A DNA stretch of 64,000 nt, from assembly GCA_964560765.1 (NCBI GenBank), contig CAZLMG010000001.1, forward strand, positions 1 to 64,000, written 5' to 3'. The stretch is from CAZLMG01 sp964560765. GTDB lineage: Bacteria > Bdellovibrionota_B > Oligoflexia > Oligoflexales > CAZLMG01. How positions within the stretch are numbered: the stretch's first letter is position 1; every line of letters begins with the position of its first letter. The notes beneath the pieces were generated by a model. The model did not search any database and was not told the origin of the DNA. It saw nothing but the letters and a program-made list of their open reading frames with translations. The translations under genes were made by a program, and so were the position numbers. This document shows, one piece after another, positions 51,549-60,379 of this stretch.

Positions 51549-53027
51549 TTAGTTCATAAAGGGGATATCGAATGTCTCTAGGACTCGCGCATACAGCCCT
51601 GAATTTTTTAGAAATTTGCCGACGGTGTTGGTGTTGAAGACGCTGAGACGGGGAGACTTCTCGATGACTTCCACCTGCTCGCGGATAATTGCCTCGAGAA
51701 GTGCCGGCCTACCAGCCACGATGGGATCGAAGCTCCAATTGAAAAACAGCATCCGGACATCCGTACTCGCGGTCGCAAACTGCTCCTCGAGTTGCGCAGC
51801 ATCCAATCCTGCTTTCTCGATCGCCGCCTTTACCCGGGGGTGGGCGTTTTGAAAAAGCCTGGCAAATGGTTGTTTATACCAGATACCCATCAACGCCCCG
51901 CCGACCTGGTCTGGCTGCGGCATCGAGCGAATCCAACTTTCAATGGTGGCTCGCGGCAGCCCGAACTCCTTGGTCGTCATCATCTTTTGTAGACGGTTCA
52001 AAATGACGGCCATTTTGTCGATATCAGAGTTTGGGTTCACCGAGCGATACTCGATTCCAATGAGATTGGGTTGATCATAAGTATCCGTTCCACGAAAGCC
52101 CACAAAGCCCATCTTGAACTGATCGCGAATCTGAGGATTCTGTCCGTTGGCCAATGCGGAAAAATATTGGCCAACGCCGGCGATCATTTGCTGACTAGCT
52201 CCGTCAAAGAAGACGACTCCCTGAGACTGAACCTTGGTTGGCCCCAGCCCCTCTTCGACAATGGTCACCATCTCCGCCAAGAGATTCACGCGACGGAAAA
52301 ATTCGCCATAGCGCGCTGGCTCAACAATGGGGTCGGCCTGCAAACCCTGCCGATCCACCTTAGTGACTAAGTGGACGTGTTGATGTCGGTGCGTCCCCAA
52401 CGAATCCTGGATAAATCGGGCACCCTGTGCCAACGAGCCGGCGGTGAGGCTGCTGCGCACCTTGAGTTCAATCGAGCGCAGATTCTTCATATCGTAAGTT
52501 CCCTGAAACTCAACATAGGGCTCAAAATATCGGCCAATATTGACCGCATGCGTGCCGGGCGCGTAGTAGTGCCCAAAGAGAAATGTTGGTTCCTGAAATG
52601 TAAATTCAACCATAGGCTTGACGGTCAGGCCTTCGATGCGGCGGCTCTTCCAGAAGTCTTGTCCTCGCGCCTGTGCAGCTGCATTGATCAGCAGCTTCTG
52701 GTCACCTGGAGCGAAGCTCTCCCAGCTCAAGCTGCTCAATTCATGTGTCCAGATTTGGGTTCTGAGATACTCGGGCAGGTTCAGCTGGCGTGGACTCAAA
52801 CCGCGAAATAGCGGCGCAAGAGTCCCGTCGAGGGTGGTCAGCAATTGCATGATGCGATTGCTGGCGCTTGTCTCCAGCTCAATGCCTGACTCATGTGATA
52901 CGCGCTCGGCATCGACTTCGTCAGCCATCACTCCGCAAATGGATCGACCAGAGATAATGCTGGTCCCGCCGGCATAGGATGCCGGCATGAGCCAGACTAA
53001 AAGCATGAGTGATATATAGAGATTCAT
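51549..53027 (-). CDS. Exported protein with amidoligase-like motifs
   Basis: 492 residues with a signal ending 'MPASYAGG'. Motifs occur in the order expected for the amidoligase (COOH-NH2 ligase, glutamine-synthetase-like) family: an acidic 'KPMVEFTFQEPTF' (about 135), 'RSIELKVRSSLTAG' (about 185), the histidine-rich 'GTHRHQHVHLVTKV' (about 213), and 'NLIGIEYRSVNPN' (about 325). Those would correspond to the GxExE, E-containing, HVH and ExR metal and ATP residues. This is inference from pattern, not a database match. If correct, a cytoplasmic-type ligase fold is again found with an export signal. It belongs to the minus-strand run of exported genes. No lipobox cysteine at the cleavage site. 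Confidence 0.7.
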   Translation of the reverse strand: MNLYISLMLLVWLMPASYAGGTSIISGRSICGVMADEVDAERVSHESGIELETSASNRIMQLLTTLDGTLAPLFRGLSPRQLNLPEYLRTQIWTHELSSLSWESFAPGDQKLLINAAAQARGQDFWKSRRIEGLTVKPMVEFTFQEPTFLFGHYYAPGTHAVNIGRYFEPYVEFQGTYDMKNLRSIELKVRSSLTAGSLAQGARFIQDSLGTHRHQHVHLVTKVDRQGLQADPIVEPARYGEFFRRVNLLAEMVTIVEEGLGPTKVQSQGVVFFDGASQQMIAGVGQYFSALANGQNPQIRDQFKMGFVGFRGTDTYDQPNLIGIEYRSVNPNSDIDKMAVILNRLQKMMTTKEFGLPRATIESWIRSMPQPDQVGGALMGIWYKQPFARLFQNAHPRVKAAIEKAGLDAAQLEEQFATASTDVRMLFFNWSFDPIVAGRPALLEAIIREQVEVIEKSPRLSVFNTNTVGKFLKNSGLYARVLETFDIPFMN

Positions 53028-53086
53028 CCCGCGCCTCTCGAAGAAGATAAGCCGTCATCCACCCCCTAGTCCTTCGACTCGGGAAT

Positions 53087-53575
53087 TCAAGGAATCGACT
53101 GACCTGGGTAATTTGAGCAGTATCCACTCAATGTTTCGCCGTTGGTGGCGGCATCGCATGCCGTCGCCGGAGCACTGCAATATATTTGGCTATCGCAATT
53201 TCCCTTGTGCTGAAAGTACCAGGCATATCTGAGTACCTTGACGCACTTATAGAAGCAGCTGCCGTAGCCCCGCTCGAATTCCGGAACTTGGCTCTCTACA
53301 TGCCCAGACTCGATACCTTGCTCAACCTGTTGCCCACTTTCGCTGGACATAGACTGCTCGAAAGTCGATCCGGACGATGACTGCCCATCGGAAACAGACG
53401 AACCCGTTGACGAACTGCTGGATGGAGATACCGTGGATGTGCTCACAGGCGATGCGTCCAGCGATGTGTACCCCGCTTCTGAGGCTTCACTGCCACTCGA
53501 CGTTCGAGCGTCCCGACACCCAGAGTTCAGAAAGAGGCCAAGGGTCATAGATAGTAGAATTCTAGAAGTCATCAT
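53087..53575 (-). CDS. Lipoprotein with Ser-rich linker and cysteine-rich end
   Basis: 162 residues. AAAAGGAG lies six bases before the ATG. Signal ends 'LNSGC' (Cys20), followed by a Ser/Thr-rich linker of about 75 residues. The C-terminal 50 residues have six cysteines: 'GSCFYKCVKVLRY', 'NCDSQIYCSAP', 'ACDAA' and 'GYCSN'. That suggests a small disulfide-stabilised module on a flexible stalk. The first 40 residues and the 5' leader are duplicated in the gene at 54702 (see repeat). Third-last gene of the run; no family recognised. Confidence 0.78.
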   Translation of the reverse strand: MMTSRILLSMTLGLFLNSGCRDARTSSGSEASEAGYTSLDASPVSTSTVSPSSSSSTGSSVSDGQSSSGSTFEQSMSSESGQQVEQGIESGHVESQVPEFERGYGSCFYKCVKVLRYAWYFQHKGNCDSQIYCSAPATACDAATNGETLSGYCSNYPGQSIP

Positions 53576-53638
53576 CGTTTACTCCTTTTGTGATTAGACT
53601 CTCGCTCGGTCCGCTAACGACTTGAATCAGGGATATGT
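53568..53638 (-). repeat. Duplicated leader and signal-peptide DNA, copy 1
   Basis: 71 bases including the SD and the first codons of the 53087 gene, nearly identical in pattern to copy 2 at 55471..55540. Shared blocks are GTCATCATC, CTCCTTTTGTGATTAG, CTCGC, GAATCA and GATATGT (as read on the plus strand). It includes the stop codon of the 53627 gene. Confidence 0.7.
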
Positions 53639-54661
53639 TTGCGCCTGGCTCGTCGACGGATTCCCGCTCATAATCGTGGCAGCTGGAGACGAGTAGCCAG
53701 TACCTGTGGCCGCTGGCGCCGAGTAGCCAGTACCCGTGGTAGCTGGTGACACGCTGCTCCCTTCCGGGCTGTAGGGGAGAACCGGATCGAAGGCTCCGCT
53801 AGTGACTCCAGAACCAGGCGACATATTGTTGGAAAATCTAATCAGAGTCCGAATTTGCTCCGCAAGGCGTCGAAGCTCCTCTTCAGTGACCGATGCGGTC
53901 AAGGGCTGAGAGGCCTGACATCGCTGATGAAAGACTTGTGCATCGTCCGATTCGATCTCAAGTCTTTCGATTTTGCTTTTGATCGAAATCAACTCAGCTT
54001 GTCTTGCAGGATCCCCAAAAACATATGTGCGCACGGGATATTGTTGCTGCTCTGCGGCGAGCAAAGCTTCTACGCGCGCCTTCTTGGCATTTAGCTCTTG
54101 CAACCGAACTTCTCTTTCGTCGATGAACTTCTGGATTTCACGGCATGAAGGGAAAACTGGCCGATACTGCGCACATCCCGATTGATGGACGCGGCCAATC
54201 GCGTAAACCAAGTTCTGTACACTCATTCGCAACCTTTCTAGACGATCACGAAATTCGGGATTATCACGCGGCTCCAGCGGATCAAAGCCGATCACCATCG
54301 ACTGAGTCCGACGGATTGCGGCACGCAATTCGAATGATACTTCCTCGCAGCAGTACTGAGTGTTGAAAGTATCTGCTAGCGTCGTCATAGTCGCCTTCAA
54401 TGGAACGTAACAAGCGTTTACTTGAGGCTGGCCATCTGCCATCTGACTGCCGTTGAGAAAAACTTCCTCCGCAGTGATGCCCAAAGCCGCCAAGCCCGCG
54501 GTGACCAGCGAGCCTAGTAGTTGCAGTTCCTCTGCAGATCCATCAGCAGAAGCAACTACGGGCAGCTGGGGTTCCGATTTTTGAGCCCGGCGGCTGGCTG
54601 TTTCTCCGCCGCAATTGATGACTGAGGTAAGTACAAATAAAACTAAAAGTACCATTTTCAT
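53627..54661 (-). CDS. Lipoprotein with helical core and Pro/Thr/Gly repeats at the end
   Basis: 344 residues. Signal ends 'TSVINC' (Cys17). The middle has four or more cysteines ('NTQYCCEEVSF', 'QSGCAQYRPVFPSCREIQ') and a predicted coiled-coil segment, 'EVRLQELNAKKARVEALLAA'. The last 45 residues repeat a 'PATTGTGYSAPAATGTGYSS' pattern. That comes from two copies of a 30-bp DNA repeat (53691..53750) plus a partial third. A flexible sticky tail is likely. Forty bases separate it from the upstream gene, within the minus-strand run. No family recognised. Confidence 0.78.
   Translation of the reverse strand: MKMVLLVLFVLTSVINCGGETASRRAQKSEPQLPVVASADGSAEELQLLGSLVTAGLAALGITAEEVFLNGSQMADGQPQVNACYVPLKATMTTLADTFNTQYCCEEVSFELRAAIRRTQSMVIGFDPLEPRDNPEFRDRLERLRMSVQNLVYAIGRVHQSGCAQYRPVFPSCREIQKFIDEREVRLQELNAKKARVEALLAAEQQQYPVRTYVFGDPARQAELISIKSKIERLEIESDDAQVFHQRCQASQPLTASVTEEELRRLAEQIRTLIRFSNNMSPGSGVTSGAFDPVLPYSPEGSSVSPATTGTGYSAPAATGTGYSSPAATIMSGNPSTSQAQTYP
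53675..53750 (-). repeat. 30-bp tandem repeat within a lipoprotein gene
   Basis: Two 30-bp units, 53691..53720 and 53721..53750, both beginning GAGTAGCCAGTACC on the plus strand, plus a 16-base partial unit before them. They encode the repeated TGTGYS-type tail. Copy number may vary between strains. Confidence 0.8.
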
Positions 54662-54701
54662 GCTGTGGCTCTCCTTGTCGTCAAATGATCTAATTAGAGA
54701 A

Positions 54702-55478
54702 TCAATGCTTTCGGCAGCCGTCGAAAATGATATTCGCGTTTGCGTCGTCCTTAAGTTGTTTAAGGATGTCTATCGTGATATCTAAAGCTTCAACGTGTTC
54801 TTCCAGCGCTGGATTCGCTGCATATCTAGCTCGTTGCTCACCAAGATCATAGATGCGTCGATCGACACGTTTATTGAAGTCGGCGCGTGTAGCCATCGTC
54901 CATGCCTTCCGGCCGACGATAAAGTCATGAAAGTTGCCAATAGGAAAGTCCATCACTTCCACATGCTCGCTGACCAAACGACGAGCTCTAGCGCCACGAG
55001 TGATTCTTTCAGCTGCACTGAAGCCACAGATCGTCTTCATGAAATTGACAACTCGAGTGACAATTCCGGTTCCAAGTGCGAACCCCGAAGTCACGCCTTC
55101 AATTCCGTAGGTTCCATAAGATGCCGACGGTGTGCCTATGTCGTGGCTGGCTGTTGAGAAGGCATCAATACCTTGCCCAGAGTACGAACCTGTCATCGCC
55201 GATGCAGGATCGGGCATTGAATCGTTGGTGCCATCAGGCCTATCGTCAGCGCAGGCTGGCAACTGCAATTGGAATACGACCTGCCTTTCGCAGGTTTCAA
55301 GCGCAGCGTTCGATGGATGCGTCGGCATTCCGGAATGGAGTTCTGCAGCAGACTCATCACCTTTATCGCTGAAAGTCGCTTCTGATGCTGCCATGCCCAT
55401 CGAACTCTGGATGTCCTGACAACCAGAGGTCAGCATAAGGCTGAAAATCATGGTTGGCGCAATTTTAAGAGTCATCAT
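54702..55478 (-). CDS. Lipoprotein sharing its signal region with the 53087 gene
   Basis: 258 residues from the ATG at 55478; AAAAGGAG lies six bases upstream as in the 53087 gene. Signal ends 'MLTSGC' (Cys20). Residues 1-40 align without gaps to those of the 53087 product, with about 17 identities, including SGC-x-D and ASEA. The rest differs: a flexible Ser/Gly-rich region, one short helix and a C-terminal basic and helical part ending 'NIIFDGCRKH'. It follows the long gene at 55549 by 70 bases. No family recognised. Confidence 0.78.
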   Translation of the reverse strand: MMTLKIAPTMIFSLMLTSGCQDIQSSMGMAASEATFSDKGDESAAELHSGMPTHPSNAALETCERQVVFQLQLPACADDRPDGTNDSMPDPASAMTGSYSGQGIDAFSTASHDIGTPSASYGTYGIEGVTSGFALGTGIVTRVVNFMKTICGFSAAERITRGARARRLVSEHVEVMDFPIGNFHDFIVGRKAWTMATRADFNKRVDRRIYDLGEQRARYAANPALEEHVEALDITIDILKQLKDDANANIIFDGCRKH

Positions 55479-55540
55479 CACTTGCTCCTTTTGTGATTAG
55501 GCGCTCGCCCGAAGTGTAGCTTCATGAATCACTGATATGT
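55471..55540 (-). repeat. Duplicated leader and signal-peptide DNA, copy 2
   Basis: Counterpart of 53568..53638; one base shorter. It covers the SD and first codons of the 54702 gene. Confidence 0.7.
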
Positions 55541-55548
55541 GCACACCT

Positions 55549-57312
55549 TCAGTGCGAAACGCTTCTGGGCGTGAAAAGATCGTGGATAGCCATCTCTGTT
55601 GCCCCCAAACTCTGCACATGCTCTTGCTCTAACTTTTGATCTTCCTGATTTTTCTTGGCCAGGTAGTCCATGAGTCGTTTTTGCGCAGCCGCTAAAAGGG
55701 GTGTCTGCGCCTGACTCAGACCCATCCTGGTCGCAATTACTTGATAGGCACCGAACGCTAGCTCTTCATTGCGACGGCTGAGGGGAGTCGTTGGGATCCA
55801 ATAAATCTTGTAGTCACCAGAGCGATCAACTAACGAAAACCCCAGCGGCTCGCCGTTCGCCTGGCTACGAAGAATCGCGATGCCGTCCTCATTGGCCGTC
55901 TCCAAAATGCGGGCATAGACGACGGGCGAGAACTCCTCTTGTGTGGAAAAGAGCACGGATAACTTCAGGGCAATCTGGTCGCTATAGACGCGAGATCGAT
56001 AGGGCTGTGCCAGCACGCCACTAGCGCGGAGATAGTCATCGACGATGCCACGAACGGCGCTGGGGAAACTCAAACTTGGGGCGTTGAGAAAGCTCTCCGC
56101 CACGCTTCGAATATTTGTCATCTCGGTCTGAAACTTGGGCATCGTCGTCACGCGCAGGCTAACGGCCTCGTTCGTCTGCTGAATACGATGCATGATCAGG
56201 CTCCAGGCATCCGCACGCGAAACGCTGTAAACAGACATAACATCGGAGATCAGACGTGCCGGCACAACGATGGGATTCTGATTGGAGGCTAATGGATTGA
56301 CGACCGCTCGACCTATTGCCCGATTGATCTCCACGGCCAATCGGTCCAGCTCAGTGGCGACGCCTGACTGACGTAGACGCGCAGCCGCATAGCGATCATA
56401 CTGACTCATGGCCAGCCGATAGAGAGCACTGCCTTGTGGCGTTTGAAAATCTGATTCAACCCATTCCCGCACCAGCTGAATGGCGTTTCGCATGGCCGAG
56501 GCCTGATTGTGGACTTGGATAATGGAATCGCCGTACGATGAATACCAGTCTAAAGCATCTTGCGCCCGCGTGTGCACCATGTGGCGAACGACGTACTCTG
56601 CCTGAGTAAACGATTCTTTGCGCGTCAGCTCTCGGAACTGCCCCTTAGGCCAGGCAAAGAGCTCCGGTAGCCAGGTAGGCATGCTTATCGTACCGGCCAA
56701 AGCTAATGCTGCAAGTTCACCATGAAACGGGACTTCAACTCCCAAGAAGTACAACGCTGACCAGGCCATCGTCGTCGCCGGAACCGCCAGCATAGCTTTT
56801 CCTATGGCGTGCCGAGTTCGAGCTCGCTGCGAGGGTATCGTCACTCCATCTTCCAGAGCTGGCGTAACCGAAGGTCGCTCCTTCGTTCCAAGCCAGTGCT
56901 CTTCTGGCATCGCAGCCAATTCATTGAGGACGCCCAGCATTTCTTCCTTCATAGCCTTTGGTTCGATTTGCACACTGCGCAGGCGCGGCCGGTTCATCCG
57001 TAGGCGGAGAAGATCTTTTAAGCTGGTAAACATCTCTTTGACGCTATGCGCGACACGATTTTGTGAAAGCACCGGGTGAGATACTTCCGCGACCACAATA
57101 GGAATCGTTGCCTGGCCCGCCGACGCCAAGATCACCTGCGAGTCCACTTGCAAAGCGCCATTGCCAGCCTTGGCCATGACACGCGATAATTCCGCGACTT
57201 CTTCAACCAGTCGCTGCTCGTGCAAGCTTTCGCCCAATTGTTGGCAAGCCTGGTTTTGTCCGCTGGCGGTGGCATGAAAGAGCGCGATCGAGAGAATGAT
57301 CTTCATTTGCAT
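55549..57312 (-). CDS. Large exported protein with internal hydrophobic segments
   Basis: 587 residues from the ATG at 57312, with GAGG five bases upstream. The frame is open for 147 codons upstream, but those are unlike a protein. Signal 'MKIILSIALFHATASGQ' is short. Near residues 170-220 a hydrophobic region, 'VPATTMAWSALYFLGV' and 'LAALALAGTISMP', could span a membrane twice. The rest is mostly helical with a C-terminal Lys/Glu-rich tail. Together with the signal this suggests a protein anchored in the inner membrane or inserted elsewhere. No family recognised. It is the first gene of the minus-strand run, divergent from the HTH regulator. Confidence 0.78.
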   Translation of the reverse strand: MQMKIILSIALFHATASGQNQACQQLGESLHEQRLVEEVAELSRVMAKAGNGALQVDSQVILASAGQATIPIVVAEVSHPVLSQNRVAHSVKEMFTSLKDLLRLRMNRPRLRSVQIEPKAMKEEMLGVLNELAAMPEEHWLGTKERPSVTPALEDGVTIPSQRARTRHAIGKAMLAVPATTMAWSALYFLGVEVPFHGELAALALAGTISMPTWLPELFAWPKGQFRELTRKESFTQAEYVVRHMVHTRAQDALDWYSSYGDSIIQVHNQASAMRNAIQLVREWVESDFQTPQGSALYRLAMSQYDRYAAARLRQSGVATELDRLAVEINRAIGRAVVNPLASNQNPIVVPARLISDVMSVYSVSRADAWSLIMHRIQQTNEAVSLRVTTMPKFQTEMTNIRSVAESFLNAPSLSFPSAVRGIVDDYLRASGVLAQPYRSRVYSDQIALKLSVLFSTQEEFSPVVYARILETANEDGIAILRSQANGEPLGFSLVDRSGDYKIYWIPTTPLSRRNEELAFGAYQVIATRMGLSQAQTPLLAAAQKRLMDYLAKKNQEDQKLEQEHVQSLGATEMAIHDLFTPRSVSH

Positions 57313-57747
57313 AGGATCCTCTAAAGGCAACGTGCCGAGTTCCACTTCGTTGCATTTTTCCAAAATCGCCAGAACATGGAGAAGGAGTCTTACGGGCAAA
57401 GATAGCAACACACATGCCATCGTCGCCGCGGATGCATTGCGTCTGAATGCGAGAGACTCACAGGGGAAATCAGCGAAGGCGAGGCGCGTGGGGCTGTTGA
57501 TGAACTGTGCCTGCCCTCGGGTCGAGAGACGCAACCTATCGGATCCACTAGCTAATTTCGGTTGTGTCGACGCTCGCTTCGGAAAAAAACTGCGCCTTCC
57601 ATAACCGCTGCGATTTCGCGTGGATGCAGCGCTGGATCGCGCGTTTTTCGAGGGCGCATTTTTTGCAAACCGGCTCAGGCGCACACTTCGGCCATGCTGG
57701 CCGTTGCCTGCAGACAAGACAGCAGTCGCGAGATCGGGAGAGCCATC
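57313..57747. other. Divergent promoter region between the exported-protein run and the HTH gene
   Basis: 435 bases without a supported gene. Both flanking genes have good SDs at its edges. The open frame across it is a GC-rich artefact. I found no clear promoter or operator. Confidence 0.35.
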
Positions 57748-58482
57748 GTGCAAGACGCAAACAGGTTTCAGGAGATTCTGAGTGCCATCAAGATCGCACT
57801 TAAGAACAACGGGATGACGTATCGCGATCTGGGGGAAAAGCTAAACATTCCAGAATCGACGATCAAAAAGATGTTTATCGCAAAAGATTGGCCCTACCGA
57901 CGCCTCCAAGATGTCTGCGCCGTGCTAAATCTCGACTTGGCAGATTTATTGGAGTCCGTTCGCCGCCGGAAAGTGACCAATGTCGTCTTCACACCAAAAC
58001 AAGAGGACTTGTTTCGAACGCAACCCTTGGCCTTTAAACTCTATTGGTGGTTGGTCTACGAGCGACTGCCGCTAGCGAAGTTTGAAAGCCAGTTTCACTT
58101 ATCGACCCAAGAGTCTTTTCATCTTTTGGTTCAACTGGATAAACACGAACTGATCGAGTTGCACCCCAACAATGTCATCCGAGTGCCGGACATTCAGCCA
58201 GCGCGTTGGCAGACCAGCGGTCCCTTTATCACCGAACAAAAGCAGCAATGGGCTGTACAAACGATCAAGGATGCGGCGCGCAGCACCGATGCGGATAGCG
58301 ACCGCCTTATCGTCCAATACTTTCGTTTGAGCCCAGACTCCTTCAATGAGCTACAGAATGCCATTCGCGAGCTAGAGCAGGAGTTTGCTCGACGCACCGC
58401 TAGAGACCTAAGCCTGCACGGCAAGGATCTCATCCGGGTACGCATGGCTCTGGGCGTCGCCGAGGGCAGCTTCTTGGAGTGA
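57748..58482 (+). CDS. XRE-type HTH transcriptional regulator
   Basis: 244 residues from the GTG at 57748 (GGGAG seven bases upstream); the frame is open further upstream but lacks signals. The N-terminal HTH (about 10-65) is 'GMTYRDLGEKLNIPESTIKK' plus a following helix. The remaining 170 residues are like the effector or dimerisation region of Bdellovibrio-type XRE/TIGR02147-like regulators ('FRLSPDSFNELQNAIRELEQ'). Divergence from the exported-protein run makes it a candidate regulator of that run. A small hairpin (58480..58499) overlaps its stop. Its signal is unknown. Confidence 0.85.
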   Translation: MQDANRFQEILSAIKIALKNNGMTYRDLGEKLNIPESTIKKMFIAKDWPYRRLQDVCAVLNLDLADLLESVRRRKVTNVVFTPKQEDLFRTQPLAFKLYWWLVYERLPLAKFESQFHLSTQESFHLLVQLDKHELIELHPNNVIRVPDIQPARWQTSGPFITEQKQQWAVQTIKDAARSTDADSDRLIVQYFRLSPDSFNELQNAIRELEQEFARRTARDLSLHGKDLIRVRMALGVAEGSFLE

Positions 58483-58499
58483 AGCTGCCGCAAGCTTCA
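58480..58499 (+). terminator. Hairpin at the end of the HTH gene
   Basis: TGAAGCT and AGCTTCA enclose GCCGCA. The stop codon is part of the stem. It lies just before the convergent lipoprotein gene ends at 58501. Weak T-tract. Confidence 0.4.
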
Positions 58500-58500
58500 A

Positions 58501-60171
58501 TCAATAGAGAATGATGGGGCTCATGGATGCGGTACTACCCGGTTCGCCGATTTGCTTGACCATCAGCTTGCTGGCGCCAGGAATGTAAATTCCGTGAAAT
58601 GGGGGATTAGAGTAGTTCCCAGAAGATCCATAGGTCACTACGTGCAGATTTCCGCCCGGATCGCTCCTGATACGCAGCGCATTGGCACCTTGATCGAGGT
58701 AGTCGAACTCTGCACCAATGCCAGCCACAGTAACTTCGGTCTGCTGTACCACATTGGAGGACGAAACCGAGATATATAGGAGCTTGATTTCCTCGTCCTC
58801 AGGAATACTGTAGTGAAAGAGCATGTGGGTCGTGCCGGCAGTATCGACGTCCATGGCTGAGTAACCACTCGACCGCAGGCCACCTTCGTTCGGACCATGC
58901 ACCATCCTAAGCCAATCCCGGTTTCCGCTGGGATGCAGGCGACCAAAGCTTAAACTGACATCCGCCGCCTGATTGGTCGTACAACGAATCGTAAAATACG
59001 CGATCCCTGTAGTTGCAACATGTGTCGTCGTCAACGGCGCTGAACAAGCACCCCCACCGCCATCGTCGGAAATAACACCCGTGCTTGACACGGTATTGCC
59101 ACCCGCCGCCATGTTGATGAGCATGACATTTTTCACCTGCGGGCCCTCGCGGTCCACGACCGCAAAATAGCCGCTCTCATTCATCGAGGCAGACTCCAAC
59201 ATCCGCGTGTGCTCGGCTACATTGAAAGTAGCGAAAGTCCCCATGGAGCCGGTTCGCTTGCGTGCCGCAACAAACGGTGTAGTCCAGTGCAATCCTTCGA
59301 CAGCCAGAATCTCTCCCCCAGAGAGATTCGAAAAACCGACAATGGTCGTCTCGTCGGTATCAAACGCGCGCTGATAGGATGTGTTTTCCGTCCACGCTTG
59401 TGGTTGGCCTTCAAAAATTCGACCGCCCGGCAGGCCGAGAATAAAACTGTCCGTATCCGTAATCTGAGACACGGCAAGGTAGCGGCCCACTTGATGGCTT
59501 TCTGTACCGACGCGCGTTGTCTCCCAGGCGCCACCCGCATTGGTTGCAAATCCGATGAAACTAAAACTTCCGGTCGAGGTATTCGAGTCCAAGCCAGAAG
59601 CCAGCAGCAAAGCCGCACGTCCAAAATAAGGCTTGTATCCAGCATCGTCCGGTAATGCCGTCGCCACAATCAGCGCCGTACAAGTGAGGCGCGGCTCATC
59701 TGCCGGTGGAAAAATGGTCAGCTTCATGCCATCGCTGCTGAGCTCCATGTTTTCGGACGAAGCCAACGAGAAACGAAAGTTACGATCGGCTGTAGCGGAT
59801 GAGCCGGAGCGCTGCTGCAATCCTGCAACAAAATCCGCGCACGGCATCTCACGCGGCGGTCCATACAGCGCCACCACGTAGTCGCCCTCCACCGCACGCG
59901 TCAAGGGCACGACATAAGACCCATCGGTTTTAGCGCTGACAAATGGGGTGAGATTGATATCTGATAACCACTGATCACGGCTCTCGTAGCCAAAACTTCT
60001 CTCGTCAATCAGGTATCCTGGAATGGTATCTGGCTCGTCGAGGCCCCGCGGCTTCGAACTCGCCGTCGACCCATCCGATCCCGAGGACTGGAGCTTGGCG
60101 CAAGAAGCAGCCAGCGCCGCAATAGCGAGCGTTAGCAAGACCCCCCGAACATTCATTTGCGTTACCATCAT
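58501..60171 (-). CDS. Lipoprotein with PGYL box, paralogue of the left-edge gene
   Basis: 556 residues. Signal ends 'LAASC' (Cys24), and PGYL lies at 51-54 in 'DTIPGYLIDERS'. The remainder is beta-rich, with glycine-rich repeats such as 'NESGYFAVVDREGPQVKN' and 'DVDTAGTTHMLFHYS'. The end ('HGIYIPGASKLMVKQIG') matches the left-edge gene at 3..782. No enzyme motif is visible. It may be a surface adhesion or structural protein. GAGG lies a few bases before the ATG. Three in-frame ATGs within six codons make the exact start uncertain. It is convergent with the HTH regulator. Confidence 0.88.
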   Translation of the reverse strand: MMVTQMNVRGVLLTLAIAALAASCAKLQSSGSDGSTASSKPRGLDEPDTIPGYLIDERSFGYESRDQWLSDINLTPFVSAKTDGSYVVPLTRAVEGDYVVALYGPPREMPCADFVAGLQQRSGSSATADRNFRFSLASSENMELSSDGMKLTIFPPADEPRLTCTALIVATALPDDAGYKPYFGRAALLLASGLDSNTSTGSFSFIGFATNAGGAWETTRVGTESHQVGRYLAVSQITDTDSFILGLPGGRIFEGQPQAWTENTSYQRAFDTDETTIVGFSNLSGGEILAVEGLHWTTPFVAARKRTGSMGTFATFNVAEHTRMLESASMNESGYFAVVDREGPQVKNVMLINMAAGGNTVSSTGVISDDGGGGACSAPLTTTHVATTGIAYFTIRCTTNQAADVSLSFGRLHPSGNRDWLRMVHGPNEGGLRSSGYSAMDVDTAGTTHMLFHYSIPEDEEIKLLYISVSSSNVVQQTEVTVAGIGAEFDYLDQGANALRIRSDPGGNLHVVTYGSSGNYSNPPFHGIYIPGASKLMVKQIGEPGSTASMSPIILY

Positions 60172-60379
60172 TGGCTTCCTCGTCGCTCCTGCAAGGGGAC
60201 ATTTGCATTTCCATCTAAAGCCATGGTCGGCACAACAGCCCGGAAACTTAAGATAGAACTGGCCAATTCCAAAAAATTCAGCAGTCGCCGCGACAGCGCC
60301 GGGCCATACGTAGATTCCTCAAGTAAATATGGGAAGTTGCCGATAGAACCGGGGTGTTTGGTTTATCAGGGAGGGTACC

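Noticed and set aside
57313..57753. Upstream extension of the 55549 gene frame
   Set aside because: GC-rich open frame with no SD; the ATG at 57312 has both an SD and a signal peptide.
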